Shown: positions 21,493-33,522 of the stretch, piece after piece
Layout of the letters: the number at the start of each line of letters is the position of its first letter
Position numbering within the stretch: position 1 is the first letter of the stretch
Assembly: GCF_001625215.2 (NCBI RefSeq)
Contig: NC_030385.2
Location: 44,975,598 to 45,039,597, forward strand
Direction of reading: 5' to 3'
DNA from: Daucus carota subsp. sativus
Taxonomy: Eukaryota; Streptophyta; Magnoliopsida; Apiales; Apiaceae
DNA length: 64,000 nucleotides
Notes under the pieces: generated by a model
The model's input: only the letters and a program-made list of their open reading frames with translations
The model's database searches: none
What the model was told of the DNA's origin: nothing
Program-made: the position numbers and the translations under genes

Positions 21493-23011
21493 TGATCCGA
21501 GAGAATGTGATAATATTGGCGAGTAGTTGTCGTTCAACTCGGGTCTGATTCAGTATTCACAACAAGCAGTTTTCGATTTTAAATTTTATTTAATAGAAGC
21601 TTGATTTTCTATTAAGAAAATAACATCACCTGTTACTATTTAATGAAAAAAATCCAAAGTTATTCTATATAAAAAGCAAGTGGTTACTTTTTTCCAGCAT
21701 TTAAGAGGAACATATTATTAGATTAATTTTTTTTAAAAAAAATGGTTATTTTTTCCCCATCATTTGTCTGATTATTCGACCAAAAATTAAAAAAAAACTC
21801 TTAATCCTATAATTACATATATTTTTTTAGTAATTTAGCAAAATAAAAAAATTGTTATTATTGAGTATTGACTATTAATTTCCCAAACATGATACTCCTT
21901 GGATTAGATTTTTAATATTTATTACCTGTATTTGTGATACTTTAAAAAATATATATCCACTAACAATTTTTTTAATGTACAATGGGTTTTTGTTAGGGAA
22001 TGATAATTGCATTAGCAACCAATGTTAGAGATTTCATTTTTAAACACATTACCCATAATGATAATACAAGTTTCAAAAAATATCTAATCTCAGTACAAAT
22101 AACATCTTTTTTCAGCTGCTCTTCCAGTATACACTGATACACATCTTGCTACCTGAATACTGCCTTTACAAGCAAAAGTTCTGCGGTGGATGTACAAAAA
22201 CAAACCTGAACATCATCCAAGAAAAGGATAAGTAAACAAAAGTAAGAAAATAACCTTTCCTGTAGCAGTACAAATTGACAGAAAACAGTTCCCAGATATT
22301 GCGATTTTCAGGTTTTAATGTCCATGATCAGGGAACAAGTATATGAAGAAAGAAACCTTGCTCTACTTCTAGACCTTAGAGAGGCATTTAACCAAGGAAG
22401 TATGAAGGCAAGAAACCTTTTTCTAATCCTAGACCTTAGAGAGGCATATATGATATAACCAAGGAAATATGACTAAAACTCGTGATTCTGGTGGATTTTA
22501 TACAGATTACAGGCTCTGCAGATTTAAGAATATAATACCCAAATGCCATATCAAACTTGCCACAATACTCTATACATAAGCCCCTCCTAACTTGACTGGA
22601 TGCTGCTTGTTGCAATTATGTATAAATGTTACTTTCATTTGTCAAAGTCTGTTGTTTGAGATTCATCTCACAATTTGTTGGCAAATACTGCAAAATTACC
22701 ATAACAAAATGTTGCAAGTTCGGTAGGGTAAAAGGGAACTACATGTATAAGTATAACAGATAATTAAGACAAAGCACGTCAACTGTCTCTGGGACTATGC
22801 ATAGCATTGCAAACCAGAGCACAAACTTCTGAAGACCAAATTGAGGTACTCATCTATGAACAATGGCAGAAAACCAAAATACAAGTTTCTTCAGGTAGCT
22901 CTTCAAGCTACTGATCCACAACAAAGTTGACTTACAAAAAAATATTCTAGAGCTAAGAGTCTAAGACAGACAGCTCAACAGGGGCTAACAATCAAGTATA
23001 AAATTCTAACC
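21493..23011. other. spacer with a 60-bp diverged tandem repeat
   Basis: AT-rich to about 22100. At 22345-22465 an AGAAACC(T) ... CTAGACCTTAGAGAGGCAT unit of 60 bp occurs twice with a few changes. 22.6-23.0 kb is probably the 3' UTR and flank of RPS9. No coding seen. Confidence 0.5.
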
Positions 23012-25012
23012 TTAACGCTTGGAGAATTGTGGGGCTTTTCTGGCTTTTTTGAGTCCCACTTTCTTCCTTTCAACTACTCTTGCATCCCTGGTGAGAAGAC
23101 CCTCCTTCCTCAGGGGTACTCTGTGGTCCTCACTGACCTTAAGTAAAGCACGGGCAATACCAAGAGAAATTGCTTGAGCCTGGCCAGAAAGACCGCCACC
23201 GTGTGCCTTAACAAATACATCATAACTACTTTCATATCCCAACGTCGCTAAAGGAACTTTAACATATTGAATCCACAGTGGATTTCCTTGAAGGTATTCC
23301 TGCATGACGCATTAAAGGAGATATAATAGCTTAGATTCGTTGTAATAACTCGACAATTCAACAATCATATGTTTTAGCAAACCATTTATAATGATCCTAC
23401 AAAAAATTAGTCTAGGGTACTTTCACTTTATCAAATATCAGGTGCTCCAGGAGCTAAATGCCAAACTTGCAATAAATAGTATCTAGGTTACTGCAGCTCT
23501 TTCTTTCACCTCAAATGCTCATAACAGACATACAACACTTGGTTTGGGCAAAAAGCAAATAAAAAAAAAATTGCCAAGCACGACAATTTGACATTTAACC
23601 ATATTAAACACTTAACCACTTCCTATAGAGAGTAAAATAGGATCATATGTGTGTCAATCTATATGCCAGAGATGATAACACCACATTAGAAGGAACTTTC
23701 TACCACCAACGTAAAGAGAGACTATGTCAGCTAGAAAATAAATGCAAACCCATTTATGACTTTAGGTTGAAACGTCTTGTTTGTGAATCATGTATTAAAA
23801 TTAGCTTGTCAGAGTGTCAACATACCAGAGGAGAGCATATCTAGTGATATTGGCGAAATATTTATGTCGTTTTTGGCTGGGAAGAATAAAATGGAATGAG
23901 TGAAAATAAAGAAAAACAATGGAAGTGGGAATGGAGATTGGAATCAAATTCTTGAACATTTACCCTTGATACAGTTTAAACCTCATTTTATTCCTTCCAA
24001 ATTCATTCATTCCAACCAAACACAACATTATTGTGAACACGAAGACGTGCAACCTTGTACCAGTTGAATTGCAGGCACATTTCTACAATTACATCTATAG
24101 AACTGTTTTAAAGTTATATCCAATACGATTAGTTTCTTTTTATCTGAATTAATAAGCCTCCAAGCTAATCATGTCAATGAATATCAGCTATTGATCTATG
24201 TCATTCCTTTCTAAAGGGTCAGACATTAATTTTGTATCACTTAAAGTGCAGCACAAAAGATGAGCATATAAAAGTTCGGTTGTAAGACTAAGGACCACTA
24301 TAATTTTCTATCTCTCCAAATTTGTACTTAAGATAATCATATAGGCTTCATTAAGCTTTTAACCTCACACGCACCTTGAGAATAACCATAAGTCTATGTG
24401 GAACACAATACCAATACAAAAAAACCTTCAAAGTTTCTATACACATTACATACCGCAACACTACTACTAACATGTACACCGTGACGGACTCTCTTCCTTT
24501 CAATGTCAATACTTACATACACACTATTAGACGAAAACTAAAATCACATCCCTGTACACACCACATTTCACAATCCTACTAGTATCAGTTAAACCGAAAT
24601 CAATTCCACAACATATATCGCCTGAATTCGAACAAAATCACCAAAATCAATTCAAAGAAAATAAGAAGCTAAAACACCACACCTTCGCATCGCGATAATT
24701 GATGATAACTTTTCCGGTCCCTTCCTTGAGAACGACACGAGCAATTGCCGATTTCCGGCGGCCAGTTCCCCACAGCGTCTGCGCGGCGAATCCGCCGGGA
24801 AGCGTGGCCTTGACAAACTTCTTCAGGTCCTCCGTCTCTCCGGCGACGGCAGCGGCGTTCGCGGCGACGACGAGCGGCGAGTGCCTCTTCACGAGAGTTG
24901 AGCAGTTAGGTTTGGCGAAAGCGAGGGAGATTGAGTTAGGTTTCTGCGAGATTTGAGAAGTAAAGGAGAGAGACGCGAAGGAGGATGTTAATGAAGACAT
25001 TGTAATCGCCAT
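23012..25012 (-). CDS. RPS9: plastid 30S ribosomal protein S9 precursor
   Basis: Two exons, 24683-25012 (110 codons) and 23012-23299 (95 codons plus TAA), give 205 residues, close to the usual length for plant plastid S9 precursors. Residues 1 to about 50 are rich in Ser and Thr with few acidic residues, as in a chloroplast transit peptide ([20 protein letters not shown]). The S9 domain follows: [48 protein letters not shown], and the typical basic end [14 protein letters not shown] that reaches into the ribosomal P site. The intron donor is GTGTGG and the acceptor CATGCAG. A second in-frame ATG at codon 5 could also be used. The protein is part of the small subunit of the chloroplast ribosome. 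No damage is visible and it looks functional. Confidence 0.96.
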
Positions 25013-25132
25013 TATTGTTGCAGAGCTATTTGTTTTTTAATTTTGAGTGGAAATTTTGGGGCTTTGAAGAAGATGAGATGAGGGAGTGTGGATAATGTTC
25101 AGTGACTGTTTGGCTGTGTTACTAGAGTTTAG

Positions 25133-25263
25133 AGTTCGAATATCAAGTGTTAAATTCTTTTTTGTTTTTTCGATCTTGGCTCGCTCCGAGAGTTTCGTAG
25201 TTCGAATATCAAGTGTTAAATTTTTTTTGTTTTTTCGATCTTGGCTCGCTCCGAGAGTTTGTA
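25133..25263. repeat. 66-bp tandem duplication upstream of RPS9
   Basis: A unit starting AGTTCGAATATCAAGTGTTA and containing CGATCTTGGCTCGCTCCGAG occurs at about 25133-25198 and 25199-25263 with only small differences. It lies 120-250 bp upstream of the RPS9 start codon, in the likely promoter or leader. Confidence 0.85.
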
Positions 25264-25780
25264 GAACAGATACTCATTTATAAGGTTATAAGTCATTTTG
25301 TGAAAACTAAAGAAGATTTAGAAATTCGATATCAATTCTCTTTTATGAAATGCTGTTTATCTTGATAAATTTATTAATAAAATTTTCGATTTAATTTAAA
25401 CACACTTCGCGGACTGCAGTGTACTGGATTTTGACTTGTACTATATTTTATTGAGCGTTCGTCTTCATTTTCCAATGAAATTCTAAATTCATTTTTATCT
25501 GAAATTAGGATACTGGGGGTTTCAATGCAAATTTGAGTTTGTATTTTAACCAAAGGTGACTTCTACCAAAAAAAACTTAGAAATATGAGTTCTCATTACT
25601 ATAATACTTTATCACCAATATTTTATCAGTAGCTGGTTCAGAATACCAATGATATTAGTGTACCTCCAGAGAAGAAAAGTCTTGAATGTAAAAAGTGAAA
25701 ACCCTCCCCTGTATATATATCAAAAATTAGAATTAAACTGCACAATTCTTTTTTTCCGCTAAACTTACGCTAACTACTAA

Positions 25781-26175
25781 GAGCAACTCCAATGCAATGC
25801 TATACTTGGTTCTATTGCTATATTATAGCATCAAAAGTAAAAAAACTCAACTCCAAAGGGGTGCTATATTTGGATGCATCCATGCATAGATGCATCCTTG
25901 GTTCTATATTTGAAACCAAGGATGGATCCATCCATGTTGCCACATCATCAATAAATAGAAATTGGAAACTAGTTAATGAGTTGATGAGTTAGGTAAAAGT
26001 TAAAGAGTTGGTTCTATATAGAAGTTAGGTAAAAATTAATGAGTTGGTTAAATTTGAAACAAGTTATAGAACTTAGCATTGGAGTGCAAGTTTTATTTTA
26101 GCACCAAAAAACACTTTTTGGTGCTATATTATAGCAATAGCAATAGATATATAGCATCTAGCATTGGACTTGCTC
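25781..26175. mobile_element. Tourist-like MITE, 395 bp, TAA duplication
   Basis: Ends GAGCAACTCCAATGC and GCATTGGACTTGCTC are inverted repeats. TAA lies directly on both sides (25778-25780, 26176-26178), the PIF/Harbinger target. Subterminal copies of TGCTATATT / TATAGCA add further inverted symmetry. No coding. Confidence 0.9.
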
Positions 26176-26232
26176 TAACATATGTATGTAAAACATGAGG
26201 TACCCTATATTATCATCCACCAAGTTTAATAT

Positions 26233-26673
26233 TGGCAGAAAGTCTGATGGAAAGCTTGTAGTTGGCAGAGGTTGTTGTGTTTCAGCCACATCACCTTTAC
26301 AATCTGAGCTAATTGCTATTCGTGAAGCTTGTTTAATCATAAGGCATCATCATCTTTTTAATGCCTGCATTGAATCGGATTGCAAATCAGCGATTAGCTT
26401 CTGTTCTACTGAGTCAACACCGCCATGGGATTCTACTGTTCTTATTGAAGATATCAGATCAATAGTGGCTACTTTTCATATTAGGATCCTTTTTGTGCCT
26501 CGATCTTGCAATCGTGTTGCTCACTGGGTTGCTCATCAAGCTTGTTTGAAGAATCTGCCTCCCAACTGGGTGTTTGATCCCCCTGATCAGTTGTCCTCTC
26601 TGCTGAGGAGTGATTCCGTTTCTTGTTCCTGAGTTGGTTTTCCAACTCTTGATCCGTCAAAAAAAAAAAAAAA
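26233..26673 (+). mobile_element. 5'-truncated LINE with reverse-transcriptase-linked RNase H domain
   Basis: An open frame to the TGA at 26630-26632 encodes the plant LINE-type RNase H domain: GRGCCVSATSPLQSELIAIR, ACLIIRHHHL, IESDCKSAI and VPRSCNRVAHWVAHQA. A poly(A) run follows (26659-26675). The 11-mer AAGTTTAATAT occurs at 26222-26232 and again after the tail at 26674-26684, which is a target-site duplication. This is therefore one insertion of about 440 bp by target-primed reverse transcription, heavily truncated at its 5' end. Acidic residues typical of the RNase H fold (E in SELIAIREA, D in ESDCK) are present. The methionine at 26195 that opens the frame lies in flanking DNA, so the frame is not an independent gene. 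Confidence 0.88.
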
Positions 26674-26903
26674 AAGTTTAATATCAACCACAGCAAAAAA
26701 AAAATACCCACGAGAATTCAAAATTGATTAGCTGAATGCTGACTTGCAAATCAAACATCACAAGTTCCAGGACAGTTGTTCAGTTAACAAAAGAACTGTT
26801 GCTATGTCTTCATAGCACCCAAAAGATGATGAAAGACACAAGCAATGTACTGACACCAGATGTATTTTCATTTCCATTACAAATACCAAGTTACTGAACA
26901 ATC

Positions 26904-28683
26904 TTATGGGTCAAGGTATATGATTTCGGCTCGCACTGAAGCTCTTCTGAAACGCAGCAATTCTTTTAGCAACTCGCATCCACCAATAGCTGCAGCAGGT
27001 TTGATGGTCATCTTCTCCAACACAGGTGAATTTGCGAGCAGAAAGTTGACAAAATTTAGTTCCTGCTTAGCATAAGATATGCCAACCAATTTCACAAGTT
27101 GCAGTTGATTGAATGGGCAATTATGGAAGTACTCTTCTGAAATGCGTGCATCTCTTCCATCTACAGCCTGGTCATCTGGGCGCACCTGCATCAAGTAAAT
27201 TGAAGAAGAGAGAATAAATCAAGGCACAATTGTCCAGACTCCAGAGACAACTGTTGCCTACAATCAAATTAAATATGAACTCGATGATTATTATTTATGC
27301 ATTTACTGTTACAACAACTCACTAAAATCTCAAGTTCTTGCAGGTTAGGTGAGCTTCGAAGTATACAAAGAGCTCCCAGACTCTCTGCACGGTCGCAGAA
27401 ATTGATGCGGAATGATAGGTAATTAAGCTCAATGCAAGGAGTTGGAAGTCTTTCTGGAACTTTACCAGCAGCCAAATACTGCAGACGAATATAGAAAAAA
27501 GATGTGTGACATTAGCAACATATATAAAGAGAGTTTAATACTTGTATTGATACTGAAAATATAAAACTATATTGCAGCAACGGTTACAAGACATGGAACT
27601 TTGCTTATTTGATAATGTAGAGAAACTAAATATGTGAATCTTCACCGAGAAACCGTATTGTATTTAGTAGAATGTTTGGACAGAAAACCTTTAGTAACAG
27701 GGAAATACTTAACTATGATGAAAACAAGAATTACTTTCATATGCAACCATATAAAATTCAAAGTGAACTATATACACCCTATCTGGCTATCCTAATAATT
27801 AGTTGCAACCATATAACATCAATCAAAATGAAGTATCTAAACCCTGTCCTAAAAGTCACGGATATGTTACCTTTAAAAAGAAACTCTGCACCTCAAGCCT
27901 TTGAATACGAGGCAGAGGAGCAAAAAACTTGATCATATTTCCAGTACTGCCAAGAGCCGGATTTTGGTCATATCCAGCAGTTGCATACAAGCCAATGGAA
28001 ACAATAGCAAGATTATTAGTTGCATTAAAATTGACGTCTTCAAAAACACCTCCAATATCGAAGAACAGGAGATAAGGAGCATGTATGTTAAGTTGTGAAA
28101 ACCCATCAAAATTCATCAAAGTAAGCCGCTCAAGTAGTGTACAACTAGATATCAGATTATCAAATACATCTTGTTCCATAGTAATGTGTTGAAGATCAAG
28201 GCTCTTCAAGTTCTTAAACCCATTAAATGGTGTAGGAGGTCTTATCATGCAGTTGAAAATTTCCAGATGAATCAACTTCTGGCAGGAGTATAAAGAAGCT
28301 GGTAGCTTGTACCGATGACCCTTCCATATTTCTAAAATGAATTCCTTCAATGATCCTCTTGACAGAAAAAGAATCCATCTATCGATGTCATTTACACCTT
28401 GAAGATCTCGGTGAGAAAGCTTGAACTTTTGTATGGGACCAGAGTGGAGTAATAGGACATGATCAACAATGTTAATAAGTTTATTTCTAATGAGTGTTTG
28501 ATCTTGAGAAGAAATCAAGAGAGACTGGTTATCAAATACAAGTTGTGGAAGACTAATCCACTTGTATCTCCATTTTCTTGAAAGTATACTTGTCCTCACG
28601 GCATCCCTCAGCGATAAACACGACAAAATTTTGTCTGTAATATGCTCTGGTAGATTGCTGATATAGTCTATATCCATTTCCAT
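26904..28683 (-). CDS. F-box/LRR/FBD protein (At1g13570-like)
   Basis: Three exons, 27871-28683, 27323-27478 and 26904-27185, give 416 residues. The F-box is at residues about 6-50: ISNLPEHITDKILSCLSLRD followed by AVRTSILSRKWRYKWISLP. Leucine-rich repeats follow (KLIHLEIFNCMI, NLKSLDLQHITM, LLERLTLMNFDG), and the C-terminal exon is an FBD-type tail (NQLQLVKLVGISYAKQELNF, LLANSPVLEKMTI). Such proteins are substrate receptors of SCF ubiquitin ligases; the target is unknown. The frame stays open upstream of the chosen ATG (KRRDPPKVPCK) up to an AG acceptor at 28717-28718, so the true start may lie in an upstream exon, as in relatives that begin MRKRREPPK. I see no damage. Confidence 0.88.
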
Positions 28684-29015
28684 TTTACAGGGGACCTTCG
28701 GCGGATCTCTTCGCTTCTAAAAAAATTTAGAAAGAATCATTTCTCAGCAACCAAAGGATACATGTACCAAATTTGCAGATTAAACAGTTATTTGGAGCAG
28801 ATGCCAAAGTTCAAAGAGACTAATATAGACTCCATTGATTATCTGTTATCAGTGCAGGCTATCAAACATGACTCGGGGTGTCAAATATCAAGAGATGGGA
28901 AATACTTTTTATGTTTTAGAGCATGAAAATTCAGAGTTGAGTTCTAAAGTTGAAGTCAACACTATAGGAAACTGTATATAATTTTATTAGAAATGCTGAA
29001 GAGGGTGGTTTTGAT
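28684..29015. other. upstream region of the F-box gene
   Basis: Contains the candidate acceptor at 28717-28718 and otherwise non-coding sequence. A 5' exon of the F-box gene may lie further up, around 30.5-31.1 kb, but cannot be placed. Confidence 0.35.
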
Positions 29016-29740
29016 TAGGGGTGAGCATTCGGTTAACCGAAACCGAAATCGAAATTTTTTTCGGTTAACCGAAATCGAAATTAGTAAAAAATAGCTACCG
29101 AAAACCGAACCGAACTTTTTTCGGTTTATAACCGAAACCGAAATTATTATTTCGGTTATTACCGAAAACCGAAATTAATAACCGAATTTTTTTTTAAACT
29201 AATATCTAATGCATATGATGGTTGGTGCTGGATTGTAAAACTCACTGTCCGGTCTAATCCTCCTTTACCTGGATGCTGATCTGGGAGCTAAAGCTAATCA
29301 CCGAGAAGTGACAAGTTACAACCGCGCCTATTTTGTTGCAACTCAGATCATGAACACTGGTTGCTTAGACATTCTCAAATGCAGCGCTACTTGATTTGTC
29401 TAATAACTAAACAAATGCTCGTATAATTAACTGTGTTTTGTTACGCTGACCGACTGCTTCATAGTATAACAAAGATACTAGCTATTAACAATATAAAAAC
29501 TACATGTACTTAATTAATATATATATATTATTAATAATAAATATTATTAAATATTGGAAATTCGGTTAACCGTTCGGTTTTTCGGTTAACCGAAATTAAA
29601 AACCGAATAACCGAAAAACCGAATTTTAAAATTTTCGCTACCGAAAACCGAACCGAAATATATATTTTGGTTAACCGAACCGAAAAAATTTCGGTTATTC
29701 GGTTCGGTTTTCGGTTAACCGAACCGAATGCTCACCCCTA
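29016..29740. mobile_element. hAT-like MITE, 725 bp, with 8-bp target duplication
   Basis: Ends TAGGGGTGAGCATTCGGTTA and CCGAATGCTCACCCCTA are inverted. GTTTTGAT lies on both sides (29008-29015 and 29741-29748). Subterminal arrays of CGGTTAACCGAAA-type units face each other on both sides, a pattern seen in hAT elements. The middle (29215-29510) is more complex, non-coding sequence. Confidence 0.92.
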
Positions 29741-31200
29741 GTTTTGATTTATAATGAACTTTGAAATTCTTGTTTCCTTTATGGTTTTTTTAGCCTTTTT
29801 CTTATATGTTAAAGACAATGAGCTGTTAAAAGAAGGTACCGACGATAGATTTTTGTACTTAATGGAGCTTTGTTGTCTTAATATAAATTCTACCTGCCAA
29901 AAAAGAAAGTGAGGCATGTCTTACTAAGTTTCTCTTTGTCCGTAGTAAAAGACGTAACATTACTTGTTAATACATGTAAGACAACAATAAAGTTTAAAAA
30001 AAGTCTCTTACTCGGCTAGGAGTACTTTAATAGCATAATGTCGTGTGTACAATATTGAATCATTCTCTCGTTAAAACAGCCATTCAGTGTCATGTACACC
30101 CAAAATATCAATGTTAAGTTGTATTGTTGGTTAATATGGTTTAGTTTAGAGTATTTTATATCAACTCTGTTTGTCTTTTTAACACTTGGGCACTTCAATA
30201 TTCCATCATACTCCATGGTATCAAACCCCATGGTGTGAACATGGGTCTAAATCCTATCATTCATGTTCTATAATTCCATCCATAGGTAAAATAAAAAGCA
30301 GTGCCTAAGGTCACACTTAACTGTTTAGGAGTAAAACTTGTGAAGAACTTGTTTTACAGTACTCACACATAAATTATACTCTAATCAGGTACAACGAGTT
30401 TATTCTTCAGCAAACTATTTTCACATACACATTATCACCTTCTCTTTCGTAAAAAAGATAAAGACAAACTTACCATAATATATTTAAACAGTTTGATGAT
30501 GATATTAGAACCCCCACTTGATGCTTCACAAGTTGAAAACCATACAAGTTCGGCCGTCAAAATCTGATTCAAACAAAACGAAGAAACATTACTCCTCCCA
30601 GCACCCTAAAAACATCACAAGTACTTAACTAGTATAAAAGCCACGAGAATTAACACTCCCGATCACCCTATCTAACTAAACAATCTCCGCCTTGCAATGT
30701 AAACCACAATCTAAACCAAACAGACACATACAGTGCTGTTTTGCGCTATTGCAATAAGTTTTCCGACAAATCCCAATATTCCGACACATTCAAATTTATC
30801 TCTACATTCCTTATATCAGTCTAATCAAAACATAACAGCAATAGAAACACAAACACAAAACCTTGAAAAACATTACAATCGAAATACACAATTGATCTGT
30901 ACCAAAGAAAAAACGTAAACTAACGATGTTCACAACAATACATAACACGATCAATTAAAAATTAAACTACGAGAGATGATAATAAGGGGGCAAAATTGAT
31001 AATTGAGATTGTATGTATATGAGCAGAGATACGTACAGTGGATGGTGGAGATTGAATATTGTGGAGCTTTTCATTGTGAAACCCTAATTAAAAAATTGTG
31101 AAAAGAGATTGTAAAGATGAAAGCGTTTACTGTTTAGAAATGTGGATGGCCTGTATGTATGTAGACACTGGGTGACAGATGGCGAGTCCGAGGGGGATAA
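29741..31200. other. non-coding spacer
   Basis: No protein-like frame. 30.4-31.1 kb is low in repeats and could hold 5' untranslated exons of the F-box gene: on the minus strand, sequence around 31030-31065 ends in an ACTGTACGT donor-like motif. Confidence 0.35.
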
Positions 31201-31595
31201 GAGCATCTTCAACGGCGTTGGGTATAATCGTTGGCTAAATTGGACCTGTAAGACATTATGTAAAATTTGCTGAACCCGGAAGACATTTTGCTTCAATTGT
31301 ATTGGCTATATTGGTTGGCTATAATTTAAAAATAGTATGTTATTAATATTTTAAATTGTTAAAATAGAATATATCAGTTCAATATGGTAATAGATGATAT
31401 GCAATCTTCCTACAGATTTTCTTACAGACCTGTAGAGGTTCGACAAATTTAGCCATCCATAGGAGGTTGGCTAAATTTATAAACAACAGCTGAGCGTGGT
31501 TGGAGTTGAGTTTTTCGAACTGTTGGCTAAATTTTTCTATTTTAGATATGCCAACTCATCTTTTAGCCAAGGGTTTTCGATGGTCGGAGATGCTC
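31201..31595. mobile_element. Tourist-like MITE (GAGCAT family), TAA duplication
   Basis: Ends GAGCATCTTCAACGGC and GATGGTCGGAGATGCTC are inverted repeats. TAA flanks both sides (31198-31200, 31596-31598). Inner GTTGGCTAAATTT / TTTAGCCAA motifs are also inverted. It shares ends and interior with the element at 33150-33522. Confidence 0.85.
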
Positions 31596-32091
31596 TAATA
31601 ATAGGATTTTTAACCGGTTTGGCTCACGGGTGGATATTCTGAACCGGTATATGCGAAATTTTCGCTAGTTTATCGGGATTTAATATTATCACGCTATTCA
31701 TTCTGAATTCTGATGTACTCTATATGTTTTCAAATATTTGACATTTGATTTTTTGGCACACAATTTTAAGAATTTTGACTGTATACGTAGAATTATTATT
31801 TTTAAAATTTTCTTTTTTTTAATAAAAATATTAATCTTATACTATAATTCATAAAAAGAAAATTTTAAAAATATTAATTCTAGCTATGCAGTCAATGCAC
31901 TTAAAAGTGTGTGCACAAAAGTCAAACGTCAAATATTTGAAAACAGAGAGAGTAATATTTAATTAATCACTTTTGGTTTTTAATGATCAAATTCATCATT
32001 TTTTATTCAAAGATTAAGGATTGTTTTTTCTTATTTTGAAAAATTAAAAATTATATCTTAAAATATATTATATGTACTTTGTAATAAAATA

Positions 32092-32594
32092 CTCACTCCG
32101 TCCCCAGTATTTACATTAAGATTGGACACCGTCTCAATACTTTTCATATTTACCTTTATCACGTTTGTCAATAAATACTTTTAATCATTAATATCTTTAA
32201 TTTCGTATTAGTATTAAATATTGAAATTTCATCCTATTAAAATACTCATGAATATGAATTTAACAAGATCACTCGTGACTATATTTGGTCTTATAAATTA
32301 TGTGTAAATTAGTAATTTTTCCTATGTCGTGAACAGTTCCGACATATGAAAGGAGAAACGTAAAGAGAACCAGAAGGGGTATAAAAATAAGTAAGGAAGA
32401 GAAAGAAAACGGAGAAAGTGGTCGGACACATATGTATTTAATGGATAAATTTGATAAAATAGATAAAAATAATGGGTGAGATTGGGTTTTATATTAACAT
32501 AAAACTTCGCTGTTTTTGAAAAGTTTTGTAATATAAAGAAACAAGTGAGATGTCAAAAAAAAAACCCGTAAAGAACGCGGTTGGACGGAAGGAG
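32092..32594. mobile_element. Stowaway-like MITE, about 500 bp, TA duplication
   Basis: CTCACTCCGTCCCCAG at the left and TTGGACGGAAGGAG at the right are inverted, with TA on both sides (32090-32091, 32595-32596). CTCCGTCC is the usual Stowaway terminus. Confidence 0.75.
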
Positions 32595-33149
32595 TAGTTC
32601 TTTTAATAATTTCAATTATATTGTAAAATTAAAGTTCATTTAAATTTTGATCAAATTGACTATTGAAATTCAAAATTGGACAATTAAAATTATTGTGTAT
32701 ATATATATATCTATTAAGAATTTAAAAAAAATTGTTAGACTATATTGGTTTCGTCTTTTTTTTTACAAACATACAAGCACAAAAATAAAATCTCGGATGA
32801 ATTTTCTTTAACCAGGAAAAATTCATCATCTAACCAATTAATATGCATGATATCCATGAAATTTTGGACAATGAAATTTCATTATAATAAAAAGTCTAAA
32901 ATGGATCAATTAAAGATATATTAAGAGATGGCACCAAAAATAAATCAAAGTAAAAATTCCCTATTTAGCATGGTATGATCTGATGGAGTGTTTGGTCGAG
33001 TTTATAAAACATAAGTAATTTATTTGTTCTGACTTGGATAACGAATAAGTGAACTTCTGCTTAAAAGAAAATTTCGGAAAATTATGGTACGTAGGATTGA
33101 TGCATCTAGATTATGGTACATGTCACGGGAGTTTCGATTGACATGCTTA

Positions 33150-33522
33150 GAGCATTTCCAATGAGGTTGGCTATAACCTGTAACACATTCGATAGTATTG
33201 GCTATGTTGGTTGGTTATAAGTTAAGAATAATATGTTATTAATGTTTGGATTGTTATAAATAGAACATATCATCTGTTTAATATGCTAATAAATAATTTG
33301 TAATCAGCGGGAAGAAGGAAAATAAACTACAGGAGATGACGTGAAATTCATTACAGATCTGCATTGTTTCGACAAATATAATCATCCACGGGAGGTTGAC
33401 TATAATTATAGATTAGGGTTTACTACAGATGGAGTGCTGTTTTTCTGGGCATTGACTATAATTTTTAATTTTGTATGTTAATCAGACTTCTAGTTAAAGG
33501 TTTCTCATCGTTGGAGATACTC
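33150..33522. mobile_element. Tourist-like MITE (GAGCAT family), TTA duplication
   Basis: Ends GAGCATTTCCAATGAGGTTG and CATCGTTGGAGATACTC are inverted repeats, with TTA on both sides (33147-33149, 33523-33525). Interior motifs such as AATAATATGTTATTAATGTT match the element at 31201-31595, so these are two copies of one family. Confidence 0.85.

Noticed and set aside
26195..26632. Independent RNase H gene
   Set aside because: Target duplication and poly(A) tail show it is a truncated LINE; the first codons come from flanking DNA.
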